Positions 1 through 7,370 of a stretch of 23,830 nucleotides of DNA are shown piece by piece. This DNA is from an archaeon (GTDB lineage: Archaea > Thermoproteota > Nitrososphaeria > Nitrososphaerales > JACAEJ01), in the NCBI GenBank assembly GCA_024256265.1, contig JACGUK010000017.1, positions 1-23,830 on the forward strand. The letters run 5' to 3'. The position numbers and the translations under genes were made by a program. The notes beneath the pieces were generated by a model. That model was given only the letters and a program-made list of their open reading frames with translations, was not told the origin of the DNA and did not search any database. Position 1 is the stretch's first letter, and every line of letters begins with the position of its first letter.

Positions 1-118
1 ATATTCCTGGATTCCTTATCTCAGCCAACCAGAATACCTTTGGATTATATTTGCTTCTCTCCAAAGCCTCTGCTATTGCATGCTCTCTTGATGCATTTCC
101 TACTCCCATTATCTTCAT
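1..118 (-). CDS. purD: Phosphoribosylamine-glycine ligase PurD, N-terminal part only
   Basis: Only the first 39 codons are inside the window; the gene runs off the left edge. PurD joins glycine to phosphoribosylamine using ATP, the second step of purine synthesis. The visible peptide begins MKIMGVGNASREHAIAEAL and continues to an RNPGI motif, which matches the first beta strand and REHA motif of the ATP-grasp PurD N-domain. The ATG (116-118) overlaps the purF2 stop codon in an ATGA, so it is probably translated by coupling as the last visible gene of the pur operon. This position fits its role, because it uses the unstable amine made by PurF. The identification rests on a short N-terminus plus context, so it is good but not absolute. 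Confidence 0.85.
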   Translation of the reverse strand, partial: MKIMGVGNASREHAIAEALERSKYNPKVFWLAEIRNPGI

Positions 119-1422
119 AAAGACCCCTCAGGATACTTTCCTGTGAAGCAACCTAGGCAAAGAGAACTCTTAGGTAAGCCTACGGATTCTATCAAACCTT
201 CGATGGATAGATAAGCAAAGGTATCAGCGCCTATTATCTCAGCAATTTCATCATTTGATAAAGCTCTACCTATCAGCTCATCTTCTTGAGGAACTTCTGT
301 GCCAAAGGGGCATCGGGCAATTAGAGGAGGGCTTCCTACCCTAACATGAACCTTCTTAGCTCCTTTTCTCTTTATATTATAGACAGTATTTCTTAATGTA
401 TTGCCCCTAACAACGCTATCATCTATGAGAATTATCTCTTTTCCATCAACAGATGTTTTTATTGGATTTAACTTCAATTGGACTCCAACTATTCTCTCAA
501 ACTGGCTAGGCTTTATGGCACTTCTCACATGCCTCCCAGTTCTAGTGAAACCAAGCCTTACAGGAATATCACTATGCTCTGAATATGCCATAGAAAAGGG
601 TATAGCTGTATCAGGAACTCCTATAATCACATCTGCCTTTACAGGGTTCTCCTCTGCTAATCTTTTTCCTATCATTTCTCTAACTTTGCCTACAGGAATA
701 GAGTTAAGATATGAATCGGGTCTTGCAAGATAGACATACTCAAAACTACAGTATGCAGTCTTATTACTAAATGATCTCCTCTCTATGCTCAATGGATCTA
801 ATGTAACTACTTCCCCAGGTCTTATGTATCCTGAGTGTTCTGCTCCTATCACATCAAGGGCTGAGCTTTCAGATGCTATTGCTCCTATATCAAATCCTAT
901 GGCTCCAACCTCCAATGGCTTTATACCATGAATGTCTCTGCCACATATCATCTTCTGATCTTTTGTTAAAGCAATGAAAGAATAGCCTCCCTTTACCTCC
1001 TTTATCAAATTCTTAGCAGCATCTATAGGGTCTTTTTTCTCATCTATTTCCTTAGAGAGCATCTCAGCAAAAATTTGAAATGAGACCTGCCTATTTTCAT
1101 GTAATGCTGGCTTTCCATCGCCCACTAATGCAAGTTGTATAGGCTCCTCAACTTTTATTACATAATCCCCCTTCTCTGTTGATACTTGTCCAATCCCTAG
1201 AAAGCCTTTCACATCATCTCGCTTTATTCTCTCAAATACATCTTCTACCAAGCCATCCCCAAAAATCCATTTTAATGATTTAACTTCATGATTATAAACA
1301 GCGAAGCTTGCTGCCTCTTGACCCCTTCCTTGGAGAGAGCTTAATCCATAGTAGATGAAATTTTTTGAATCCCAGTTCTCTCTCCCTTCACCAAAAGCGT
1401 AAAAGCCAAAGATTCCAGCCAA
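115..1422 (-). CDS. PurF paralog with a destroyed glutaminase site (PurF2)
   Basis: 435 aa, full PurF length. The first codons read MAGIFGF where PurF has MCGI, so the N-terminal catalytic Cys is replaced by Ala. Other glutaminase residues are also gone: HVRYST becomes QVSTEKG (about 79-85), HNGT becomes GDGK (101-104), and the TDTE segment is missing. The phosphoribosyltransferase half is well kept: flexible loop with KPSQFER (304-310), GVQLKLNP (313-320), and PRPP loop ILIDDSVVRGNT (331-342). Four candidate 4Fe-4S cysteines remain (C225, C371, C422, C425). It probably binds PRPP and either makes phosphoribosylamine from ammonia supplied by another subunit, such as the adjacent PurF1, or regulates it. 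The start is TTG, lying directly after the purF1 stop in the same reading frame; the next in-frame Met is at residue 121. The stop overlaps purD (ATGA). The family call is secure; its activity is inference. Confidence 0.9.
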   Translation of the reverse strand: MAGIFGFYAFGEGRENWDSKNFIYYGLSSLQGRGQEAASFAVYNHEVKSLKWIFGDGLVEDVFERIKRDDVKGFLGIGQVSTEKGDYVIKVEEPIQLALVGDGKPALHENRQVSFQIFAEMLSKEIDEKKDPIDAAKNLIKEVKGGYSFIALTKDQKMICGRDIHGIKPLEVGAIGFDIGAIASESSALDVIGAEHSGYIRPGEVVTLDPLSIERRSFSNKTAYCSFEYVYLARPDSYLNSIPVGKVREMIGKRLAEENPVKADVIIGVPDTAIPFSMAYSEHSDIPVRLGFTRTGRHVRSAIKPSQFERIVGVQLKLNPIKTSVDGKEIILIDDSVVRGNTLRNTVYNIKRKGAKKVHVRVGSPPLIARCPFGTEVPQEDELIGRALSNDEIAEIIGADTFAYLSIEGLIESVGLPKSSLCLGCFTGKYPEGSL

Positions 1423-2850
1423 TTATCCCTTCATCTCCTCTCTACTTTTAAACTTAGGAGTATATTTAAGGCAAGAATAATCTCCTGTTACACATGAGAG
1501 ACATAATTCATTGACAGGCAAACCTATGCCTTTACTCAATCCTTCTATATCGTTATAACCAACAAAATCTGCATTTAGGGCAAAGGTAACCATATCGTTG
1601 ATGTAATTTAAATCACTTTTATCTTTACAAAATTTGTATGCTATAAGCTCTTCTTGAGTAGGGAAGTCTATGCCAGCATAGCAAGGATATCTTATTGGAG
1701 GAAATGTAATTACAAAGCTTATCTTCTTCGCTCCTGCCTTCTTCAATATATCAGTAATTATCAACGAACTAGTGCCTCTTACTATGCTATCATCAACAAC
1801 TATTACATTTTTCTCATCTACAATAGCCTTTACAGCCCTAATCTTCTTTACTATTTCTTCTCTTCTTTTCTGAATAGGCTCTATGAAGCTCCTAAAGCTA
1901 CCCCTCTTTCTATACCTATCCTTCATCAACCCTTCTTCAAAAGGAATCTTTGATTCTTCTGAAAATCCTCGAGCAGCAGGTCTTGCTGAGTCAGGGACTG
2001 GTATGACTACATCTCCTTCCAATTGATACTTCTTAGCCAGCTCAGCACCAATCCTCTTCCTCGCAAAATATACGTTTATTCCCTCCAGATATGAGCTAGG
2101 ATGAGAAAAGTATGTATATTCAAAGGGGCAGTGGGCATGCCTCACTTCATTAAAAAACATGTAAGTTGAAAGACCACTTTCATCTATCTTAACGAGTTCG
2201 CCAGGCTTTACATCTTTCATCAATTTTGCCTCAAGAGAGTCGAGAGAGCAACTCTCTGAAGCTATGAGATAAGTTTTTGTATCTTCTTGGTAGCCTATGC
2301 AGAGAGGCCTGAAACCTCTCTCATCTCTTGCTGCTAAGAGCTCTCCCTTTTCAGTCAATATCACCATTGAGTAAGAACCATTCAGCTCTTTGCTCAAAAT
2401 TTCAAATGAAGTTTGCCAATCCTTATACTGATTGTATATCTGTTTGAGCCTGATACCAACCAATTCTGTATCTGTTACTGAACCCGAGATGCTATTTTCC
2501 TTTGATACTTTATTTGCTAGCTCATCAACATTCGCTATGGTACCATTATGGGCTATGAAAAGGGATTTTCCTATCTTTATAGGATGAGCATTCTCTATGG
2601 CTGTTCTACCTTTCGTTGAATAACGGACATGACCTATGCCCACACTTCCTTTCATCTTCTCAACATTATAAGCATCATCAGGGTCTTCCATGACCAAGCC
2701 AAGTTTCTTATAAGCATCATGCCCAAATACAGCTATCCCCCATGACTCTTGACCTCTATGCTGAAGGCTCTCAAGACCTCTAACTAAGAGTTGTGATACA
2801 TCAAAATCATTAAAGGAATAAGCTCCAATTACTCCACATTTCTCTCTCAT
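1423..2850 (-). CDS. purF: Amidophosphoribosyltransferase PurF (PurF1)
   Basis: 475 aa from the ATG whose last codon base overlaps the purL stop (TGATG). A TTG one codon upstream is possible but less likely. The enzyme makes 5-phosphoribosylamine from PRPP and glutamine, the committed step of purine synthesis. The class II glutaminase is intact: Cys5 after a 4-residue propeptide (MREK), Arg76 in HVRYS, Asn102-Gly103 in HNGT and Asp127 in TDTE. The PRPP loop VIVVDDSIVRGT (349-360) is intact, and C241, C390, C450 and C453 can hold a 4Fe-4S cluster. The flexible loop around 311-345 (FIEPIQKRREEIV) departs from the usual PSQ..R..GV..KL pattern that the downstream paralog keeps. It lies between purL and the glutaminase-dead paralog, which starts at the very next base. 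Confidence 0.95.
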   Translation of the reverse strand: MREKCGVIGAYSFNDFDVSQLLVRGLESLQHRGQESWGIAVFGHDAYKKLGLVMEDPDDAYNVEKMKGSVGIGHVRYSTKGRTAIENAHPIKIGKSLFIAHNGTIANVDELANKVSKENSISGSVTDTELVGIRLKQIYNQYKDWQTSFEILSKELNGSYSMVILTEKGELLAARDERGFRPLCIGYQEDTKTYLIASESCSLDSLEAKLMKDVKPGELVKIDESGLSTYMFFNEVRHAHCPFEYTYFSHPSSYLEGINVYFARKRIGAELAKKYQLEGDVVIPVPDSARPAARGFSEESKIPFEEGLMKDRYRKRGSFRSFIEPIQKRREEIVKKIRAVKAIVDEKNVIVVDDSIVRGTSSLIITDILKKAGAKKISFVITFPPIRYPCYAGIDFPTQEELIAYKFCKDKSDLNYINDMVTFALNADFVGYNDIEGLSKGIGLPVNELCLSCVTGDYSCLKYTPKFKSREEMKG

Positions 2851-5075
2851 CAATTTTCACCCATGCATTTTGGAATGGCTCCTAGCCATCTATCCTTCAA
2901 ATCAGATATAGGTATGGATATCAATTCCTCACCTTTATAAGAAAATTTTAAAGCCTCTCCTCCAACCTTGCCAATAACATTGTATGCAACACCAGCCCTC
3001 TTCATAGTTCCTAGAAAATCATCCATATTCACACTATCAGTTTCTATTATGAACCTAGAGTGAGTCTCTGAGAAGAGAAGCTCATCTATTCTTAGATCAT
3101 AAGCAGGAATATTTGAACAATCAATGGATGCACCAATGTTTCCAGATATGCACATCTCTGCTAATGCTATTGCTATCCCTCCTTTTGATACGTCATGCAC
3201 AGCTTTTACAAGCCCTTTTCTTATAGAATCTATAACAGCATACATAGTTGCATTTTCTTTAATAAAGTCGATCTTTGGTGCTACGCCTCCAACCAAGCCA
3301 TGAATGTACTCATAATACTCTGAGCCACCCATCTCTGACTTAGTTTCACCTAAAACTATAATATAGTTACCATCATGCTTGAAGTTCATCTTTGTGATCC
3401 AATCTTGCTTTTCTATCCTTCCTATGGCTGCTATAACTGGTGATGGCTTGATAGCCATATTCTTCACCTTATCTTCATTGTAAAAGCTAACCTTACCTCC
3501 TATGCATGGCAAACCTATGGCTTTAGAGTAATCTGCTAACCCTCTTACAGACTCGCTGAAAGTCCAAAATACTTCAGGGTTCCCTGGGTCTCCAAATTGA
3601 AGATGATCGACAAAAGCTATTGGTTCAGCCCCCACAGATACTAAATTTCTACATGCCTCAGCTAAGCATCCTGCTGCACCATTATAAGGATCAATGTAGC
3701 AATGCTTGCTATTCCCATCAACTTTTATAGCCAAGAAGGTTCCATTGGGCAACCTTAGTACTGCAGCATCCCCTTGACCTGGCTTCACTACAGTTCTTAT
3801 GCCCACTTCATGATCATATTGCTCATAAACCCAACTTTTGCTAGCTATGCTTGGGCAACTCAGCATCTTCAATAAAACTGATGAGAGATTTGATGGCAAT
3901 ACTGGCTTTTCTATGAATTTTAAATTCTTTATGTAATCTGGCTCAATAGCTTTTCTATGAATGATGGGCGCATTTGCCACTGTCTTGACAGGAAGGTTAG
4001 CCAACTCTAATCCATCCATCTTGACGATCAATTTACTACTATCAGTAACTCTCCCTATGATGCTGTATGGCAACTCATACTTATCGAAAATTTCACAAAC
4101 TTCTTTTTCATACCCTTGCTCTATTATGAAGACCATCCTTTCTTGAGATTCTGATATCATCGTCTCTATAGGGTTAAGATTCTTCTCACGTAAGTGAACT
4201 CTTGATAACTCTACATCTATTCCACATCCGCCTTTATCTGCCATCTCTGACAGACCACAAGTTAGCCCTCCTCCCCCTAAGTCCTTGAGCCCTCTTACAT
4301 GACCTGTAGCAATGGCTTCTAATGTTGCCTCTACAATCAACTTCTTCATGAATGGATCAGGGATTTGAACTGCTGATCTCTCCTCATCAGACTTCTCAGT
4401 TAAAACTCTAGATGCAAAAGTTACACCATGAATTCCATCTCTTCCTGTGCTACCACCAACGAGGATTACGCTATCGCCAGGATGCTTTGCCTCTGCTAAT
4501 ACAAGATCATTGATTTTTCCTAATCCTAAGCAGATTACATCTACAAGACAATTCCTCTCAAAACAATCATCAAACTCAACTTCCCCTGAAACTGTTGGAA
4601 CGCCGACACAATTACCATAATCGCTTATTCCTCTCACAACATGCTTGAAGAGCCATCTAGAATGGGCACTTTCTTCTATATTCCCAAACCTAAGAGAATT
4701 CAATAAAGCTATAGGTCTCGTGCCCATGCAAAGAATATCCCTTAAAACCCCTCCTATCCCTGTTGCTGCCCCTCCATAAGGATCTATGGCAGATGGATGG
4801 TTATGACTCTCTATGTGTAAAGTTACTACGTAACCATCATCCACATCTATTACTCCAGCATCATAGCCAGGTCCTATTATTACTCTAGGTCCTTTTGTTG
4901 GCAATTGCTTTAGAACAGGCTTTGATGATTTATAGCTACAATGCTCAGACCACTCTGCATCTATCATAGCCAACTCTAGATAGTTTGGCTCCCTGCCAAG
5001 CATTCTTCTTACTTCTTTTATCTCATCTTCAGTCAATTCTACTAAGATTGAGTTTAAAGCAACCAATGAATTCAC
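2850..5075 (-). CDS. purL: FGAM synthase large subunit PurL
   Basis: 741 aa, the length of the small-type PurL found with separate PurQ and PurS. It converts formylglycinamide ribonucleotide to the amidine with ATP and ammonia delivered by PurQ. Typical motifs are visible: AEWSEHCSYKSSKP near residue 41, HIESHNHPSAIDPYGGAATG near 87-106, GGGGLTCGLSEMADKGG near 267-283, and a second AIRS-like half with KVDGNSKHCYIDPYNGAAG. The start is GTG, overlapping the purQ stop by four bases (GTGA), with GGAAAGG just upstream. Its own stop overlaps the purF1 ATG. The overlaps suggest one transcript with coupled translation of the three FGAM synthase subunits. Confidence 0.97.
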   Translation of the reverse strand: MNSLVALNSILVELTEDEIKEVRRMLGREPNYLELAMIDAEWSEHCSYKSSKPVLKQLPTKGPRVIIGPGYDAGVIDVDDGYVVTLHIESHNHPSAIDPYGGAATGIGGVLRDILCMGTRPIALLNSLRFGNIEESAHSRWLFKHVVRGISDYGNCVGVPTVSGEVEFDDCFERNCLVDVICLGLGKINDLVLAEAKHPGDSVILVGGSTGRDGIHGVTFASRVLTEKSDEERSAVQIPDPFMKKLIVEATLEAIATGHVRGLKDLGGGGLTCGLSEMADKGGCGIDVELSRVHLREKNLNPIETMISESQERMVFIIEQGYEKEVCEIFDKYELPYSIIGRVTDSSKLIVKMDGLELANLPVKTVANAPIIHRKAIEPDYIKNLKFIEKPVLPSNLSSVLLKMLSCPSIASKSWVYEQYDHEVGIRTVVKPGQGDAAVLRLPNGTFLAIKVDGNSKHCYIDPYNGAAGCLAEACRNLVSVGAEPIAFVDHLQFGDPGNPEVFWTFSESVRGLADYSKAIGLPCIGGKVSFYNEDKVKNMAIKPSPVIAAIGRIEKQDWITKMNFKHDGNYIIVLGETKSEMGGSEYYEYIHGLVGGVAPKIDFIKENATMYAVIDSIRKGLVKAVHDVSKGGIAIALAEMCISGNIGASIDCSNIPAYDLRIDELLFSETHSRFIIETDSVNMDDFLGTMKRAGVAYNVIGKVGGEALKFSYKGEELISIPISDLKDRWLGAIPKCMGEN

Positions 5076-5776
5076 CTTTCCTTTATATATTCAATCATAA
5101 ATGAGAAGATCGTCTTTCCATCATCACTATCAAAAGGACTTAACAATCTCTCAGAAGCTCTCTCAGGATGGGGCATTAGACCGAAAACATTACCTTCATC
5201 ATTACATATTCCTGCTATGCTATCTATTGAGCCATTTGGGTTTGATGATTCAGTAGCTTTACCATTCTCATCAACATATTTGATTATTATCTGATTTCTT
5301 TTATAAAGTTCTTTAAGGCTATCTTCTTCGATGAAGTACCTTCCTTCATTATGAGCTATGGGCATTCTTAGCAGATGATTTTTCTTAAGCTTGTTAGTGA
5401 AGATGCTTTTATTGCTTATAACAGAAAGGTTCACCCATTTACAGATGAATTTTAGAGATGAATTTCTTAAAAGTGCTCCTGGAAGTAAACCAGCCTCTAC
5501 CAGTATCTGAAAACCGTTACATATTCCAAGCACAGGATAGCCATCCTTTGCCATTCTCCTTACTTCTTTCATGATAGGGCTATAGGCTGCTATTATCCCA
5601 GCCCTTAATCTATCGCCATAAGAGAATCCTCCAGGTAGTATAACTGCATCGTAATCTCTTAGATCGTTATGCTTATGCCAGACAAGATTGGCTTTAACCT
5701 TCATAACATTATTTAAAACATGAATTGTATCAAGATCACAGTTGCTACCAGGAAACTGTATTATTGCTACTCTCAT
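5072..5776 (-). CDS. purQ: FGAM synthase glutaminase subunit PurQ
   Basis: 234 aa from the ATG at 5774-5776. This start has GGAG seven bases upstream and lies one base after the purS stop. An upstream in-frame ATG at 5794 would add six residues inside purS and is less likely. PurQ is a class I glutamine amidotransferase that frees ammonia from glutamine for PurL. The N-terminus MRVAIIQFPGSNCDLDT is typical of the family. The nucleophile elbow GICNGFQILVEAG and the His/Glu motif LMPHPERASE near the C-terminus complete the Cys-His-Glu triad. Order purS-purQ-purL is the classic arrangement. Confidence 0.96.
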   Translation of the reverse strand: MRVAIIQFPGSNCDLDTIHVLNNVMKVKANLVWHKHNDLRDYDAVILPGGFSYGDRLRAGIIAAYSPIMKEVRRMAKDGYPVLGICNGFQILVEAGLLPGALLRNSSLKFICKWVNLSVISNKSIFTNKLKKNHLLRMPIAHNEGRYFIEEDSLKELYKRNQIIIKYVDENGKATESSNPNGSIDSIAGICNDEGNVFGLMPHPERASERLLSPFDSDDGKTIFSFMIEYIKER

Positions 5777-5777
5777 T

Positions 5778-6038
5778 TTATTCTCCTTCTGCATTTATGG
5801 AGCATGTATGAGCTACAGGGTTATAGATTCTCAGTTCATTACAGAGCTTTGACACAATCTCTTTTGCATCTTTATCATTCTCAGCTTCGACCCAAATCTT
5901 CAACAGCTTCGCTGTTCTTACTGATTTGACTTGTTCATAACCACCTTTTATTAAAAGGTCCTTGAGGATAGTTTCCCCCTCAGGGTCTCTAGCACTCGCC
6001 TTATTCTCTATAACCACTTTGACAAGGTAAGTCTTCAT
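5778..6038 (-). CDS. purS: FGAM synthase small subunit PurS
   Basis: 86 aa, normal for PurS. It bridges PurQ and PurL in the FGAM synthase complex and is thought to help pass ammonia between them. The sequence has the family pattern: an opening beta strand MKTYLVKVVIENK, then DPEGETILKDLLIKGGY, VKSVRTAKLLKIWVEAEN and the C-terminal NPVAHTC strand. It is the first gene of the pur operon: GGTGGAGG lies a few bases upstream of the ATG as a strong ribosome binding site, and a TATA box lies about 90 bases upstream of the start. Confidence 0.96.
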   Translation of the reverse strand: MKTYLVKVVIENKASARDPEGETILKDLLIKGGYEQVKSVRTAKLLKIWVEAENDKDAKEIVSKLCNELRIYNPVAHTCSINAEGE

Positions 6039-6125
6039 TATCCTCCACCATAAAATATTTCAAAAAATAAGCCTTAACCGTAAAAGATAAGATCAAACCT
6101 ACTCTATGGAAGGATTGTTATGTTT

Positions 6126-6137
6126 GTTTATATAAAT
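6126..6137 (-). promoter_or_regulatory. TATA box of the pur operon
   Basis: On the minus strand the sequence ATTTATATAAAC is a good archaeal TATA element. Transcription would begin about 25 bases downstream, giving a leader of roughly 65-70 nt before purS. It partly overlaps one of two inverted repeats in this intergenic gap, which suggests that TBP access could be regulated. Confidence 0.6.
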
Positions 6138-6158
6138 ATTCCTTTATGTTGAATATTT
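6134..6158. promoter_or_regulatory. Inverted repeat touching the pur TATA box
   Basis: Perfect 8-bp arms AAATATTC and GAATATTT are separated by a 9-nt spacer (CTTTATGTT). The left arm overlaps the TATA box and the right arm reaches into the second palindrome. The position suits an operator for a dimeric regulator, possibly the adjacent HTH-PRTase protein. The region is AT-rich, so chance contributes. Confidence 0.45.
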
Positions 6159-6178
6159 TAACATAATCATGTTAAAAT
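6155..6178. promoter_or_regulatory. Perfect palindrome upstream of the pur promoter
   Basis: Perfect 10-bp arms ATTTTAACAT and ATGTTAAAAT flank a 4-nt centre (AATC). It begins at the first base beyond the stop codon of the HTH-PRTase gene and lies upstream of the purS TATA box. It could be an activator or repressor site for the pur operon, or a terminator hairpin of the upstream gene. A 20-bp perfect match of arms is unlikely by chance. Confidence 0.55.
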
Positions 6179-6883
6179 CTATATTCTCACCAAGACCTTT
6201 ATAGGGTAATTTAGCTTCTGCTTTAATCTGTCCAAAGTATCCTCAAAACAGATTATAGCAAATATTCCTATGGGCTCTGCTCCACATTTTTTACAAAGCT
6301 CCAAAAGAGTCTCTAGAGTGAAGCCTGTTCTTACAGCATCATCCACTATCAATACATGATCATTCTGCTCCATAGAGCCTTTAGGTATGAATAGGTAAGA
6401 ATAAGCCCCTGAGCTGAAGACTCTTTTCACTTCTATGAAGTTTCTTATGCCCATCTCCTTTCTATTCTTTGCAACAACAAAATTCACATCAAATTCTCTG
6501 CTAACTTGAACAGCCAATGGTATACCATCAGTCTCAACAGTAAGCACTTTATCTACTTTCAAAGAACTAAATTCGTGAAAGGCTAACTTGCCTATCTTGT
6601 CAAGAAGGCTTGGGTTATAGATCACGGCTGAATGGTCGAATATTCTCTCATCCTCGAATTTTATCCTTCTCTTTATCAAATCAGTTACTTGCTCCTTGAA
6701 GGCTTCTATGATTTTCTTCGATCTTTCTAGGCTTGGAAGGACATGACCATTTATGTATCTGCTGAGTATGGGTGCTGAAAGTCCTAAGATTGATGATAAC
6801 TCCTCATAAGATCGATCCTCTTTTATGAGTCTAAGAATCTCTACTGATGATAATCTAGTCTTTAGCTCTAAGTATTTTTTCAT
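6179..6883 (-). CDS. HTH plus phosphoribosyltransferase-domain transcriptional regulator
   Basis: 234 aa. Residues about 25-52 form an HTH_3-like helix-turn-helix (YEELSSILGLSAPILSRYI, then NGHVLPS). A type I phosphoribosyltransferase domain follows from about 85, with PRPP loop HVLIVDDAVRTGFT (177-190). This layout is known in archaeal regulators of the GfcR/MJ1646 kind and resembles, by analogy, the Bacillus PurR repressor, which senses PRPP. Its place just upstream of the purS operon, with palindromes in the gap, suggests that it controls purine genes; that link is inference. The ATG lies 10 bases after the stop of the retropepsin-like gene, so the two may be co-transcribed. An orotate phosphoribosyltransferase enzyme is less likely given the HTH. 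Confidence 0.85.
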   Translation of the reverse strand: MKKYLELKTRLSSVEILRLIKEDRSYEELSSILGLSAPILSRYINGHVLPSLERSKKIIEAFKEQVTDLIKRRIKFEDERIFDHSAVIYNPSLLDKIGKLAFHEFSSLKVDKVLTVETDGIPLAVQVSREFDVNFVVAKNRKEMGIRNFIEVKRVFSSGAYSYLFIPKGSMEQNDHVLIVDDAVRTGFTLETLLELCKKCGAEPIGIFAIICFEDTLDRLKQKLNYPIKVLVRI

Positions 6884-6893
6884 CGAATTCTCA

Positions 6894-7280
6894 CTAGGTA
6901 GAGTACGTTGTTAAATATAGGAGTAATGGGAGTCCCTCCGCTTTGCCCGTTGTCGGATCTATTTTTAATCTTAGTATTTCAAGCGTTACTACGCCTATTA
7001 ACGGGGTGTCTACTTTCTCGCTTACAAGAGCTGGTGTTACCCTTTCCCTGTCAAATGCTTTTACCTTAACTTCAGTCTCTTGGAGTTTCTCTGAGCCGCT
7101 GGCTGTTTTTACCTCAACATAGCCTAGGTTTTCAAGTTCTAGCTTCTTAACGATGTTTGCTGGTATTACGCTATATGTGGCTCCAGTATCAACTAAGGCT
7201 CTTGCTGGGACTCTGATGTCAGGCTTTTTGGCGTTGATGAGTTCTACATCCAAGTACATGTGACCCATATAGATTCCCAT
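6894..7280 (-). CDS. Small retropepsin-like aspartyl protease
   Basis: 128 aa, one retroviral-protease-like domain. The active-site motif ALVDTGATYSVIP (28-40) is followed by a strand-rich body and the second hydrophobic-Gly motif DTPLIGVVTLEIL. One such domain must dimerise to form an active site. Related stand-alone archaeal and bacterial proteins are mostly uncharacterised. There is no signal peptide or membrane segment, so it is likely cytosolic. It has its own promoter and may share a transcript with the HTH-PRTase gene 10 bases downstream. I chose the first ATG because a TATA-like CTTATTTAAAA (plus strand 7296-7306) is about 22 bases upstream, suggesting a leaderless or short-leader mRNA; Met5 and Met8 are alternatives. 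Confidence 0.8.
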   Translation of the reverse strand: MGIYMGHMYLDVELINAKKPDIRVPARALVDTGATYSVIPANIVKKLELENLGYVEVKTASGSEKLQETEVKVKAFDRERVTPALVSEKVDTPLIGVVTLEILRLKIDPTTGKAEGLPLLLYLTTYST

Positions 7281-7295
7281 AATAGTATTCTCTTG

Positions 7296-7306
7296 CTTAT
7301 TTAAAA
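7296..7306 (-). promoter_or_regulatory. TATA-like element of the retropepsin-like gene
   Basis: The minus-strand sequence TTTTAAATAAG is centred about 21-22 bases before the ATG at 7280. This is typical for a leaderless or nearly leaderless archaeal transcript. Confidence 0.45.
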
Positions 7307-7370
7307 CGTTAGTAGGTCGTCAACTATTTTCGTAAGGTTCAATAAGAAGGAACTAAACTAATTATTAATC

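Noticed and set aside
401..733. 110-codon plus-strand ORF inside purF2
   Set aside because: Antisense to a clear conserved gene with no family motifs of its own. Other internal ORFs (such as 1654-1953, 9761-10066 and 18881-19135) were rejected for the same reason.
5777..5794. Upstream purQ start inside purS
   Set aside because: The ATG at 5776 has a better-placed GGAG and matches the usual PurQ N-terminus.
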